From contig NZ_FPIQ01000018.1 of the NCBI RefSeq assembly GCF_900119085.1, positions 1 through 63,677 on the forward strand: a stretch of DNA of 63,677 nt. Reading direction: 5' to 3'. How positions within the stretch are numbered: position 1 is the stretch's first letter; each line of letters opens with the position of its first letter. Positions 54,447 to 63,191 of this stretch are shown piece after piece. The notes under the pieces were generated by a model. It had not been told where the DNA came from. It did no database searches and was given only the letters and a program-made list of their open reading frames with translations. The DNA is from Nitrosovibrio sp. Nv17. GTDB lineage: Bacteria; Pseudomonadota; Gammaproteobacteria; Burkholderiales; Nitrosomonadaceae. A program made the position numbers and the translations under genes.

Positions 54447-54803
54447 ATGCCCGGAATTCCGTGCATGCGGGGTAGCGAGGCCGAGCAGCGCGCGGAGGCG
54501 TTTCTTCTGCATCAGCATCTGCGATTGCTGGCACGCAACTATCGCTGCCGCTACGGCGAAATCGACCTGATCATGCAGGACGGAGAGGTGGTGGTATTCA
54601 TCGAGGTGCGGCTGCGTACGCATGCAGCGTTCGGGGGACCGGCCGCCAGTATCACCGCCTCCAAGCAGAAAAGGCTGCTGCGATCGGCACGGCACTATCT
54701 CTGCAGCCTGAAGACGGTGCCGCCATGCCGCTTCGATGCCGTGCTGCTGTCGGGAGCCGCCGGGGAGCAGATCGACTGGATCAGGAATGCCTTTTCCGAA
54801 TAG
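54447..54803 (+). CDS. yraN: YraN family (UPF0102) endonuclease-like protein
   Basis: 118 residues from ATG 54447 (TTG 54435 or ATG 54465 also possible). Seen: nuclease-fold core RNYRCRYGEIDLIMQDGEVVVFIEVRLR, with GEIDLI and (F)IEVR(L)R as in the restriction-endonuclease-like YraN family. The final R-x-K is RLR here. Function unproven; conserved beside rsmI and dolP. Confidence 0.88.
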   Translation: MPGIPCMRGSEAEQRAEAFLLHQHLRLLARNYRCRYGEIDLIMQDGEVVVFIEVRLRTHAAFGGPAASITASKQKRLLRSARHYLCSLKTVPPCRFDAVLLSGAAGEQIDWIRNAFSE

Positions 54804-54855
54804 CGCGGACCTTCCGGTCACCTGCATGGATATACGAATGGAGAGAAAACGACCG

Positions 54856-55446
54856 ATGAGAGATTCAGCTGCACCGTGGCAGCCGCTCGTGCTTGCACTG
54901 CTGCTTCCCTTGCTTCCGGGATGCGCGCCGCTGATCGCGGCCGGCGTGGTGTCCGGTGTCGGCACGGGAGTGGCGATCTCCCAGGACCGACGAACGAGCG
55001 GCACCTTCGTCGAGGACGAAGGCATCGAGATCAAGAGCGGACGGCGTATCGGCGAGAAGTTCGGCAGCGACGTGCACGTCAACGTCACCAGCTTCAATCG
55101 CAACGTGCTTTTGACGGGCGAAGCGCCATCGGATCAGGCAAGAGAGGAGATCGGCATGCTGGTCGGCAAGGTCGAGAACGTACGTGGCGTGGTCAATGAA
55201 ATGGTTGTCGCCGCCCCCAGTTCCTATGCGTCGCGCAGCAACGACACCTTGATCACGTCCAAGGTCAAGAGCCGTTTTCTGGATATCGGCGGATTCCAGG
55301 CCAATCACGTGAAGGTCGTGACGGAAAACGGGGTGGTGTTCCTGCTGGGCGTCGTGAATCGGAAGGAGGCCGCCAGCGCGGCCGGTATTGCAAGCTCGAC
55401 CAGCGGGGTACGCAAGGTGGTCAAGGTGTTCGAATACCTGGATTGA
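54856..55446 (+). CDS. dolP: BON-domain outer membrane lipoprotein DolP (YraP)
   Basis: 196 residues: signal peptide with lipobox LLPGC (Cys about 27), then two BON domains (about 55-120 and 128-196), each with the hydrophobic GEAPSDQAREEIGMLV and GVVNRKEAASAAGIA type core. In E. coli DolP binds anionic phospholipid and supports BAM at division sites. Start ATG 54856 with GGAGAG upstream. Follows yraN, the known rsmI-yraN-(diaA)-dolP order, but diaA is missing between them. Confidence 0.88.
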   Translation: MRDSAAPWQPLVLALLLPLLPGCAPLIAAGVVSGVGTGVAISQDRRTSGTFVEDEGIEIKSGRRIGEKFGSDVHVNVTSFNRNVLLTGEAPSDQAREEIGMLVGKVENVRGVVNEMVVAAPSSYASRSNDTLITSKVKSRFLDIGGFQANHVKVVTENGVVFLLGVVNRKEAASAAGIASSTSGVRKVVKVFEYLD

Positions 55447-55488
55447 TTGCCGCCCCTGGGTACGGCATACGACCGGACAGGAACAGCG

Positions 55489-56856
55489 ATGCTTGCCGCT
55501 GATTTCGTTGACGGGGTTCGGAAGCTGCTCCCCGTCGACCGGGTGCTCACGGACCCGGTCGACTGCTACGCCTACGCCTACGACAACAGCCGGAGGATCT
55601 TTCCACCGGAGATGGTGGCATTCCCGGTCACCGGGGCGGAAGTTCGATCCATTGTGGCGTTATGCAATATGCACGGAGTGGCGCTCACGCCGCGCGGCCG
55701 GGGGACCGGTACCTCGGGGGGCAGCCTGCCCGAGCAGGGAGGCCTGGCCCTTTCGCTGGAGCGCATGTTGCGGATCGTCTCGATGGATCCTGCCAACCGC
55801 GTGATTGTCACGGAACCTGGCGTGCTCAACGAATCGATACAGGAAGCCGCCCGGCCCCACGGATTTTTCTGGCCACCCGATCCGTCCAGTGCTGCTTACT
55901 GCAGCGTGGGGGGAAACCTTGCAACCTCCGCGGGCGGCCCCCGCGCCGTGAAGTACGGAACGACGCGGGATCATGTGCTGGGACTGAAGGCGGTAACGGG
56001 GGCGGGCGAGTTCATCAGGACCGGCTGCTATACCACCAAGGGCGTGGTGGGCTATGATCTGACACGATTACTGATCGGCTCGGAAGGTACCCTGGCGATC
56101 ATCACCGAGGCCACGCTCAAGCTGACGCCTCTGCCCAGATCCCGTAGCGGGATCACGGCGCACTATCGTGACGCCCGCAGCTGCGCCGCAGCCATCGTCA
56201 GGATCATGGCATTGCCGGAGACGCCCAGCGCGCTGGAGTTCCTCGACGGGGGCGCACTCGATCTCATACGCAAGCGCTTTCCGGACATGCTGCCCGACGC
56301 CACCCGCGCGATGCTGATGATCGAAGTGGATGGATCGGAGCATGCCATCGCCGCGGCCAGCAAGGCGATCCTCGACGCCTGCCGTGACCCCGGCCTGATA
56401 CTGGCCGAACAGGTTGCGGACGCCGCGGGCCTGTGGCGTGCGCGCAAGGCGCTCTCCCCGTTGCTGCGCGACGTGGCGCCCAGAAAGATCAACGAGGACG
56501 TGGTGGTACCCGTCGCGGCGCTGCCGGAGTTCCTGGATGATCTGGAACGACTGGTGCGCGCGTACCGGATCGCCAACGTCAACTTCGGCCATGCCGGCAA
56601 CGGCAACATCCATGTCAATCTGCTGGTGAACCCTGATGCGGGCGACGAAATGGAACGGGCGCAGAAGTGCCTGGACCAAATGTTCGATCTCGTCATCCGG
56701 CTCAACGGCACGCTGTCGGGCGAGCACGGGATAGGCAGCGAGAAGCGCGCCTACGTAGGCAAGGAGATCGATGCGGGCACGCTGGGACTGATGAAGGACA
56801 TCAAGCGCGCCTTCGATCCGCGCAACATCCTCAATCCCGGGAAACTGTTCCCGTGA
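55489..56856 (+). CDS. FAD-linked oxidase, GlcD/D-lactate dehydrogenase type
   Basis: 455-residue flavoprotein (VAO/PCMH fold) oxidising a 2-hydroxyacid such as glycolate or D-lactate. Seen: PRGRGTGTSGG FAD-binding loop, the LATSAGGPRAVKYGTTRDHVLG block, GVVGYDLTRLLIGSEGTL, and C-terminal NFGHAGNGNIHVN and LSGEHGIG. No glcE/glcF partners nearby, so it is probably a single-subunit or quinone-linked enzyme. Confidence 0.85.
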   Translation: MLAADFVDGVRKLLPVDRVLTDPVDCYAYAYDNSRRIFPPEMVAFPVTGAEVRSIVALCNMHGVALTPRGRGTGTSGGSLPEQGGLALSLERMLRIVSMDPANRVIVTEPGVLNESIQEAARPHGFFWPPDPSSAAYCSVGGNLATSAGGPRAVKYGTTRDHVLGLKAVTGAGEFIRTGCYTTKGVVGYDLTRLLIGSEGTLAIITEATLKLTPLPRSRSGITAHYRDARSCAAAIVRIMALPETPSALEFLDGGALDLIRKRFPDMLPDATRAMLMIEVDGSEHAIAAASKAILDACRDPGLILAEQVADAAGLWRARKALSPLLRDVAPRKINEDVVVPVAALPEFLDDLERLVRAYRIANVNFGHAGNGNIHVNLLVNPDAGDEMERAQKCLDQMFDLVIRLNGTLSGEHGIGSEKRAYVGKEIDAGTLGLMKDIKRAFDPRNILNPGKLFP

Positions 56857-56884
56857 AATTGCTCCGGAGCGACGGTGAAGCGAC

Positions 56885-57778
56885 TCAGAACCGGATGTAG
56901 TGATCCACCAGGAGCACCACGAACAAGGCCGTCAGGTAGAAGATCGAATAACGGAAGGTCTTCTGGGCCAGCACGTCGCTATAGCGGAAATAAATGCGTA
57001 CCGCATAGTAGAGGAAGATCGCATCCAGTATCCCCGCGCCTGCCAGATAGATGAGCCCGCTCATCTTGGTGGCGTAGGGCATGAGCGTGACGCCGATGAG
57101 TATGAGTGTATAGAGCAGGACGTGCAGGCGCGTGAACTTGTCCCCGTGGGTGACGGGCAGCATGGGCATTCCCACCTTCGCGTACTCCAGCTTACGATAG
57201 AGCGCCAGCGCCCAGAAATGCGGCGGGGTCCACGCGAATATGATGAGGAACAGCAACAGGGCGTCGGCGCTGACCTCGCCCGTCACGGCAGCCCAGCCGA
57301 GCACCGGCGGCATGGCCCCTGAGGCGCCGCCGATGACGATGTTCTGAGGCGTCATCGGCTTCAGCACCACGGTGTAGATGATGGCATAACCGACGAAGGT
57401 GCCCAAGGTAAGCCACATGGTGAGGGGATTCACCAATTCGTGCAGGATCACCAACCCGGCGCCGCCGACCAGCGCTAGGAAGAGGAGAGTCTCGGGGGAC
57501 GTCACCTTGCCGCGCGGCAACGGCCGGGCGCGGGTGCGCGCCATCACGGCGTCGAGCTTCTGCTCCACCAGACAGTTGACCGCCGCGGCCGCACCTGCGA
57601 CGAGTGCAATGCCCAGCGTACCGAACACCAGCGCGTCCAGCGGTACCGCACCCGGCACTGAAAGAAACATGCCGATGAACGCGGTGAACACGATGAGAGA
57701 TACGACTCTTGGCTTGGTCAGTCGATAGAATTCCTGTACACGCGAAGCAGTCTGTTGCCAAGCCAGCGAAGTCGCCAT
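56885..57778 (-). CDS. ctaB: Protoheme IX farnesyltransferase (heme O synthase)
   Basis: Polytopic UbiA-family enzyme adding farnesyl to heme b for cytochrome oxidase. 297 residues. Seen: [15 protein letters not shown], first Asp-rich-type site [20 protein letters not shown], and [28 protein letters not shown]. Follows the SCO-like gene with 134 bases between; ctaA, usual in this slot, is absent. Its farnesyl donor comes from IspA. Confidence 0.95.
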   Translation of the reverse strand: MATSLAWQQTASRVQEFYRLTKPRVVSLIVFTAFIGMFLSVPGAVPLDALVFGTLGIALVAGAAAAVNCLVEQKLDAVMARTRARPLPRGKVTSPETLLFLALVGGAGLVILHELVNPLTMWLTLGTFVGYAIIYTVVLKPMTPQNIVIGGASGAMPPVLGWAAVTGEVSADALLLFLIIFAWTPPHFWALALYRKLEYAKVGMPMLPVTHGDKFTRLHVLLYTLILIGVTLMPYATKMSGLIYLAGAGILDAIFLYYAVRIYFRYSDVLAQKTFRYSIFYLTALFVVLLVDHYIRF

Positions 57779-57912
57779 GAGTGATGTCTCCTGTTCGTCT
57801 GTTGCGGATAGCCTTGTCCGCTCGTTTTCTCGTTGCAACCGTTCGACCCTTCCGGGGCCCCACCTCTCCATCCGCACCGGCAATCTATCCAATGCATGCC
57901 GGCGTAACGCTC

Positions 57913-58536
57913 TCAGTGCTTCATGTCCGTTCCCAATGCGTGCTCCAGTTGCGACACCTTGAGCAAACGCTTGATATCCTTTGCCATCAGTGCCGGATCG
58001 GGATTCCTGGGAAAACGCATCATCAGGTTGCCGATGGGGTCCACCACGTAGATATGGTCGTGCGGCGTGACATCCGCCGGAAACTGCTCCAGCATGCCCC
58101 CGTCAGTCGCACGAATGCGCCATACTCCTTCGAACTCGTCGCCGGCCCCGACCGCAGGCGTTTCAGGGTCGTCAACCAGCCAGACCCGTTCGATGCGATC
58201 CCTCTCTGCATTCTGCACCAATCTCGCCTGCCGCATATAGTACAGTTTTTTTCGACAGTACTCGTCGCAGGCGCCAGAATCCACCGATATCAATGCCCAT
58301 TTCCCCCGCAGGTCGCGTATGCGGAAAATGGTGTCATCCGACAGATTCAGGCCATTCCCCGACAAGGTCTTCACCTTGAGCAATTCCCCGTAGTTGACGC
58401 TGCTGTCCGGCCTGATCTTGGAAAAATACAGCGCATAGGATGCAACGAACGGCGCACTCATCACGAGCAGCAACAGCACGAGCGTGCGGCGACTACGTGT
58501 CCTGCTGGTGCCCGGAAGGCTGCTCTCGTTTGACAC
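57913..58536 (-). CDS. SCO-like thioredoxin-fold cytochrome oxidase assembly protein
   Basis: 207 residues with one N-terminal membrane helix (about 20-40) and a periplasmic domain with [20 protein letters not shown] (CxxxC) and an H-x-Y-V-V-D-P strand ([13 protein letters not shown]), as in SCO1/SenC-related copper delivery proteins. GTG start inside the end of surf1 (44-nt overlap). The CxxxC and distal His suggest a copper chaperone for COX. Confidence 0.82.
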   Translation of the reverse strand: MSNESSLPGTSRTRSRRTLVLLLLVMSAPFVASYALYFSKIRPDSSVNYGELLKVKTLSGNGLNLSDDTIFRIRDLRGKWALISVDSGACDEYCRKKLYYMRQARLVQNAERDRIERVWLVDDPETPAVGAGDEFEGVWRIRATDGGMLEQFPADVTPHDHIYVVDPIGNLMMRFPRNPDPALMAKDIKRLLKVSQLEHALGTDMKH

Positions 58537-59227
58537 TTAGCACCAAATAAATGATCAATACCGCAAGCGCCATGGAAAACCATTGAAACGCATATCCCAG
58601 GTTCTTGCCGGAACCGGAATCCGGCCTGGGCCACTGCCGCACCAGTCCGTCCTGTTCGTCACTCTGCTGCAATATCATCACCGGTTGCAATGCCAGTCCG
58701 GTAAACTCGCGATAGCGTTCCAGATCGAGATTCTCCCACACCTGCCCTCGCACCAGCTCGTCAGAGAGCTCCAGCGTTTTCTGCGTGGCGGCGGTGGCAA
58801 TCCCCGAAACCGTCACCGTCCCATCCGGCACCGCTACCCGGGGCAGCTTGCTGCGATCGGGGTCGGCAGGCGCCCAGCCGCGATTCACCAGAACATGCAT
58901 GGTGCTTGCACCGATGCGCAGGGGAACGACGATATGGTAGCCCGCCATGCCCCGATACAGCTTGTTATCCAGAAAGATCGCATGCTCCGGGGCATAGACC
59001 CCGCTCACCTCCGTATGGCGGTAGCGCATCTCCTCCACTTCGACGGGCGTCGCGGGAAGAACCACGGCAGGCTGCCGGGATCGCAGATCCAACTGCTCTT
59101 GTCGCGACTCCTTTTCCCGAGCTCGGGAAAGCTGCCAGTTTCCCAGTTGCAGCATGATGACTATCACCACTGCTGCGGTTACCGTTGACCATAGTCGCGG
59201 CACGAATCGCCTGCCTGAAATAGTCAT
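58493..59227 (-). CDS. SURF1 family cytochrome oxidase biogenesis protein
   Basis: 244 residues, N- and C-terminal membrane helices with a periplasmic domain. Seen: LGNWQLSRAREKE, VLVNRGWAPAD and NLGYAFQWFSMALAVLIIY, characteristic of SURF1, which aids heme a insertion in subunit I. Confidence 0.92.
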   Translation of the reverse strand: MTISGRRFVPRLWSTVTAAVVIVIMLQLGNWQLSRAREKESRQEQLDLRSRQPAVVLPATPVEVEEMRYRHTEVSGVYAPEHAIFLDNKLYRGMAGYHIVVPLRIGASTMHVLVNRGWAPADPDRSKLPRVAVPDGTVTVSGIATAATQKTLELSDELVRGQVWENLDLERYREFTGLALQPVMILQQSDEQDGLVRQWPRPDSGSGKNLGYAFQWFSMALAVLIIYLVLSVKREQPSGHQQDT

Positions 59228-59288
59228 TGGAGAGTAGGCGAAACTAGGCTAAACTTGTTTTTCAGCCTTGTCGTTTTCAGGATCTTCC

Positions 59289-59477
59289 TTGAAATTCATC
59301 ATCGTCCTGCTTCTGTTCTTTGTGCTCGTCAGCCTGGCTTCCGCGTTGTATTATGTCGTCAAGGACAAGGGCCATGGAACCCGTGCCGTCCGATCCTTGA
59401 CGTTCCGCGTCGGTCTGTCGCTGCTGGTCTTCACCCTCCTGATGGTGGGTACCTATATCGGCCTGATACCCCTCTGA
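59289..59477 (+). CDS. Twin-transmembrane small protein (DUF2909)
   Basis: 62 residues with two membrane helices (about 3-24 and 42-62) and a short basic loop KDKGHGTRAVRS. TTG start at 59289 after AGGA; a TTG 21 bases upstream is less well placed. Encoded opposite to the surrounding oxidase genes, as often seen in betaproteobacterial cox loci. Role unknown. Confidence 0.78.
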   Translation: MKFIIVLLLFFVLVSLASALYYVVKDKGHGTRAVRSLTFRVGLSLLVFTLLMVGTYIGLIPL

Positions 59478-59541
59478 CCTTGTTGGCCTCCCACATTCCG
59501 CCGGAGCCGGAATCCCCGGCGGATTTCGGTGCGCGCTGTGG

Positions 59542-60399
59542 CTATATCAGCCAATACACAAAGATGAACAGCCCCAGCCAGACCACGTCCACGAAGTGCC
59601 AGTACCAGGCAACCCCCTCGAACCCGAAGTGATTCTCGGGCGTAAAGTGGCCCGACAGCACCCGGCACCATATCACGAACAGCATGATGGAACCCACGGT
59701 CACGTGAAAACCGTGGAAACCGGTCAACATGTAGAACGATGCACCGTAGACGCCGGTCGAAAGCTTCAGATTGAGTTCCGAATAGGCATGGCCGTATTCA
59801 TAGGCCTGGCAGCCGATGAAGATGAATCCCAGCATGAAGGTCAGGAACAAACCGATCTTCAGTTGCCCACGCTTGTTCAGCTTGAGGGCCCAGTGCGCCC
59901 AGGTGACTGTCACGCCAGAGGTCAACAGCAGCAAGGTATTGAATGCGGGGAGGCCCCACGGACCCATGGGCATGAACTTCTCGGTGATGCCAGGCCCCGC
60001 CGTCGGCCATTCGTTGATGAAATCCGGCCACAGGATCTTGTGGTCCAGGTCGGACAACCATGGCACTGAAAATACCCGCATGTAGAAGAGCGCACCGAAG
60101 AAGGCCGCGAAGAACATCACTTCGGAAAAGATGAACCAGCTCATCCCCCAGCGGAAGGATTGTCCCACACGGGCATTGTACTTTCCGCCCTCGCTCTCGT
60201 GCGCCACGGTACGAAACCAGACGAACATCATGTAGAACAAAATGGCGAAGCCGATCGTCAGCAGGCCATAGCCCAGTTGGAGCTTGTTGACCGAAAATGC
60301 CGCTCCGAACCCCATGAACAACAACGCTATCGATCCCGTCATCGGATATGTGGACGGGGCCGGAACGTAGTAATCACCGTGACCTGCTTCTTGGCTCAT
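59542..60399 (-). CDS. ctaE: Cytochrome c oxidase subunit III
   Basis: Seven-helix core subunit, 285 residues. Seen: MSQEAGHGDYYVPAPSTYPM, GMSWFIFSEVMFFAAFFGALFY, LTGFHGFHVTVG and WYWHFVDVVWLGLF. Ends 65 bases from the convergent small gene. Confidence 0.96.
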   Translation of the reverse strand: MSQEAGHGDYYVPAPSTYPMTGSIALLFMGFGAAFSVNKLQLGYGLLTIGFAILFYMMFVWFRTVAHESEGGKYNARVGQSFRWGMSWFIFSEVMFFAAFFGALFYMRVFSVPWLSDLDHKILWPDFINEWPTAGPGITEKFMPMGPWGLPAFNTLLLLTSGVTVTWAHWALKLNKRGQLKIGLFLTFMLGFIFIGCQAYEYGHAYSELNLKLSTGVYGASFYMLTGFHGFHVTVGSIMLFVIWCRVLSGHFTPENHFGFEGVAWYWHFVDVVWLGLFIFVYWLI

Positions 60400-60453
60400 G
60401 CTAACTCTCCCGCATATTGTGATGGATTGATTCCCGGCAGCCTGTCAGAGCCG

Positions 60454-60675
60454 CTAGCTTGTTACGAATTTCACCAGCAACAGCACGCCCGCTATGAACA
60501 GCGTCGCACCCAGAAGTCCGGCAGCAATTACCTGCCCCACCGTCAGGGTCGCTGCGTCGTGATCATGATCGGTATGCTTGCGCACGCCGAAAAACGCCCA
60601 CGTCACAGCCTTCATGGCCTGAAGGAAGGTGCCCCTTTCGGTCTTCTCGCTGTTCTTGCTTTGATCGCTACTCAA
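60454..60675 (-). CDS. DUF2970 small membrane protein of the cox cluster
   Basis: 73 residues, one C-terminal membrane helix (about 46-72) and a cytosolic start with FLQAMKAVTWAFFGVRK. TTG start overlapping the ctaG stop (TTGA). The family is found beside ctaG/ctaE in betaproteobacteria; function unknown. Confidence 0.85.
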   Translation of the reverse strand: MSSDQSKNSEKTERGTFLQAMKAVTWAFFGVRKHTDHDHDAATLTVGQVIAAGLLGATLFIAGVLLLVKFVTS

Positions 60676-61226
60676 CTTTTTTCCACATCGCTCCCGGTAT
60701 CGGCTACGCTGTTGCCTATCTCAAAGAATGTATAGGAAATTGTCACCGTACCGTAATCTCCTGGAAAATCCGGCTCGATCATGAACTGGACCGGCATCTG
60801 TCTTATTTCGTTCGGCTTCAGCACCTGCTTGCTGAAGCAGAAGCACTCCAGCTTCTTCAGGTATTTCCCCAACAGTTGGGGACTATAGCTGGGTATCGCC
60901 TGTCCGCTGATTTCCCGGTCGGAAGTGTTCCGAACCTCGTACATGACCTGTATCAGTTCCCCGGGGTGCACCCTCACGCTGGATTCCAGCGGCTTGAATG
61001 TCCAGGGCAGGTTGCGTATGTTGGCGTCCAGCTGCACTGTCACCCAACGACCTGTATCCACCTCGACGCTCGCTTCCAGCGCATCCGCCTGCAGGAGGTT
61101 GTTCAGGCCGGTCACCTCGCAGATTTTCTCGTAGAAAGGAACCAGCGCGAAACCAAACCCGAACATGACCACTGTGAAAACCAGCAGTTTTCTCATGACC
61201 AGGGCGTTGGACTGAATCTGATTCAT
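60672..61226 (-). CDS. ctaG: Cytochrome c oxidase assembly protein CtaG (Cox11)
   Basis: Delivers copper to CuB of subunit I. 184 residues, one N-terminal membrane helix and a periplasmic domain with copper-binding ECFCF near residue 122. ATG 61226 sits in the stop of the preceding small ORF (ATGA). Confidence 0.95.
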   Translation of the reverse strand: MNQIQSNALVMRKLLVFTVVMFGFGFALVPFYEKICEVTGLNNLLQADALEASVEVDTGRWVTVQLDANIRNLPWTFKPLESSVRVHPGELIQVMYEVRNTSDREISGQAIPSYSPQLLGKYLKKLECFCFSKQVLKPNEIRQMPVQFMIEPDFPGDYGTVTISYTFFEIGNSVADTGSDVEKS

Positions 61227-61345
61227 TTCCAATTCCTTATGAGAACAGATGCAAATATGCTTATCACGATCACCAGCAGGATCAGACCCGTTCTGATAGC
61301 CCCCCGCCTTCTCTGCAGATCTCTATCGTCCCCCCCTGCCGGCAT
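61223..61345 (-). CDS. Cytochrome oxidase small assembly protein (40 residues)
   Basis: Short gene between ctaD and ctaG: a basic N-terminal part (MPAGGDDRDLQRRRGAIR) and one membrane helix (TGLILLVIVISIFASVLI). Its TGA overlaps the ATG of ctaG. Small one-helix proteins in this slot are annotated as cytochrome oxidase small assembly protein in betaproteobacteria. The start is the only ATG in frame with suitable length. Confidence 0.75.
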   Translation of the reverse strand: MPAGGDDRDLQRRRGAIRTGLILLVIVISIFASVLIRNWK

Positions 61346-61372
61346 GTCGTGATATCCGCCCGCCTCGCTATC

Positions 61373-62953
61373 CTAGCGAATGACCGGCGGGGTTTCGAAG
61401 CTGTGATAGGGCGCGGGCGAGGGCAGCGTCCACTCCAGCGAACTCGCACCTTCCCAGGGCTTGGCCGGTGCCTTGGCGCCGCCACGGATGCTCTTCAACA
61501 CCACTGCGAGAAAGACCAGCTGGCTCAAGCCGAAGCCGAAGGCGCCGATGCTGGAGATCGCGTTGAAGTCGGCGAACTGCAGCGCGTAGTCGGGTATCCG
61601 CCGCGGCATCCCCGCCAGCCCCAGGAAGTGCTGCACGAAGAAGGTCAGGTTGAAGAACACCATCGACAGCCAGAAGTGCCACTTGCCGAGCGTCTCGTCG
61701 TACATGTGCCCCGTCCACTTCGGCAGCCAGTAGTAGGCCCCGGCGAAGATGCCGAACAGCGACCCCGACACCAGCACGTAGTGGAAGTGGGCGATGACGT
61801 AGTAGGTGTCCTGCACCTGGATGTCGATCGGCACGATGGCGCACACCACGCCGCTGAAGCCGCCGATGGTGAACAGGAAGACGAAGCCGATGGCAAACAG
61901 CATCGGCGTCTCGAAGGTCATGGAGCCGCGCCACATGGTGGCGGTCCAGTTGAACACCTTCACCCCGGTCGGCACCGCGATCAGCATGGTGCCGTACATG
62001 AAGAACAGCTGGCCTGTGACCGGCATGCCGGCGGTGAACATGTGGTGCGCCCAGACGATGCAGGACAGGATGGCGATGGAGGCGGTGGCGTACACCATCG
62101 ACGAGTAGCCGAACAGCGGCTTGCGCGCGAATGCGGGAATGACCTCCGAGACGATGCCGAAAGACGGCAGGATCATGATGTAGACCTCGGGATGCCCGAA
62201 GAACCAGAAGATGTGCTGGAACATCACGGGATCGCCGCCGCCGGCCGCGTTGAAGAAATTGGTGTCGAAGTGGCGGTCGAACAGCAGCATGGTAACCACA
62301 CCCGCCAGCACCGGCATCACCAGCACCAGGAGGTAGGCGGTGATCAGCCAGGTCCAGACGAACATCGGCATCTTCATGAGCGTCATGCCGGGAGCACGCA
62401 TGTTGAGGATGGTGGTGATGATGTTGATCGAACCCATGATCGACGAGGCGCCCATGATATGGATGGCGAAGATTGCCATGTCCATGCCCATGCCCATCTG
62501 CACCGACAGCGGCGGATAGAACGTCCAGCCGCCCGCCGCGGCCCCCCCGGGAACGAAGAACGAAGTCAGAAGAAGCAGGGCTGCCGGCGGCAGCAGCCAG
62601 AAGCTCCAGTTGTTCATGCGCGCGAACGCCATGTCGGGCGCGCCGATCATCATCGGGATCTGCCAGTTGGCGAAACCCACGAAGGCCGGCATGATGGCAC
62701 CGAACACCATCACCAGGCCATGCATGGTGGTGAGCTGGTTGAAGAATTCCGGATTGACGATCTGCAGACCCGGCTGGAACAGCTCGGCGCGGATGGTCAG
62801 CGCCATCACGCCCCCCGTGAGGAACATGAGGAAACTGAACCAGAGATACATCGAACCGATATCCTTGTGGTTGGTGGTCGTCAACCAACGCATCAGGCCG
62901 GTGGGATGGTGATCGTGCGCGTGCGCAATATCGTGATCGTGTACTGCTGCCAT
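61373..62953 (-). CDS. ctaD: Cytochrome c oxidase subunit I
   Basis: aa3-type catalytic subunit, 526 residues, 12 helices. Seen: heme a His in TTMHGLVMVFGA, WFFGHPEVYIMILP (CuB His and cross-linked Tyr), WAHHMFTAGM, YYVIAHFHYVLVSG (heme a3/a ligands). Ribosome site AAGGAGG. Between ctaC and the small assembly gene. Reduces O2 to water. Confidence 0.97.
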   Translation of the reverse strand: MAAVHDHDIAHAHDHHPTGLMRWLTTTNHKDIGSMYLWFSFLMFLTGGVMALTIRAELFQPGLQIVNPEFFNQLTTMHGLVMVFGAIMPAFVGFANWQIPMMIGAPDMAFARMNNWSFWLLPPAALLLLTSFFVPGGAAAGGWTFYPPLSVQMGMGMDMAIFAIHIMGASSIMGSINIITTILNMRAPGMTLMKMPMFVWTWLITAYLLVLVMPVLAGVVTMLLFDRHFDTNFFNAAGGGDPVMFQHIFWFFGHPEVYIMILPSFGIVSEVIPAFARKPLFGYSSMVYATASIAILSCIVWAHHMFTAGMPVTGQLFFMYGTMLIAVPTGVKVFNWTATMWRGSMTFETPMLFAIGFVFLFTIGGFSGVVCAIVPIDIQVQDTYYVIAHFHYVLVSGSLFGIFAGAYYWLPKWTGHMYDETLGKWHFWLSMVFFNLTFFVQHFLGLAGMPRRIPDYALQFADFNAISSIGAFGFGLSQLVFLAVVLKSIRGGAKAPAKPWEGASSLEWTLPSPAPYHSFETPPVIR

Positions 62954-63191
62954 GACTTCCTCCTTGATACTTTATCTGAATTCGTTGATTTCCGATGGCC
63001 GCACCACGTCGCCCATTCCCGTGAAACCCGCACTGCGCCCGCAGATGACCATCACCGCACCCCCCACATCCGGCAGATATATCCAGGTGCCGTCATTCCC
63101 GTATCAGCCTTTCGATCCATTCTACCTCAATCCCAGCCATCCATCGCATTCCGGCTCCGTCGCCGAAACCGGGACACGCCCATCGTTGGTG
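62954..63191. other. Gap between ctaC and ctaD
   Basis: About 240 bases with no recognisable gene, repeat or terminator; only ctaD's ribosome site is clear. Confidence 0.4.
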
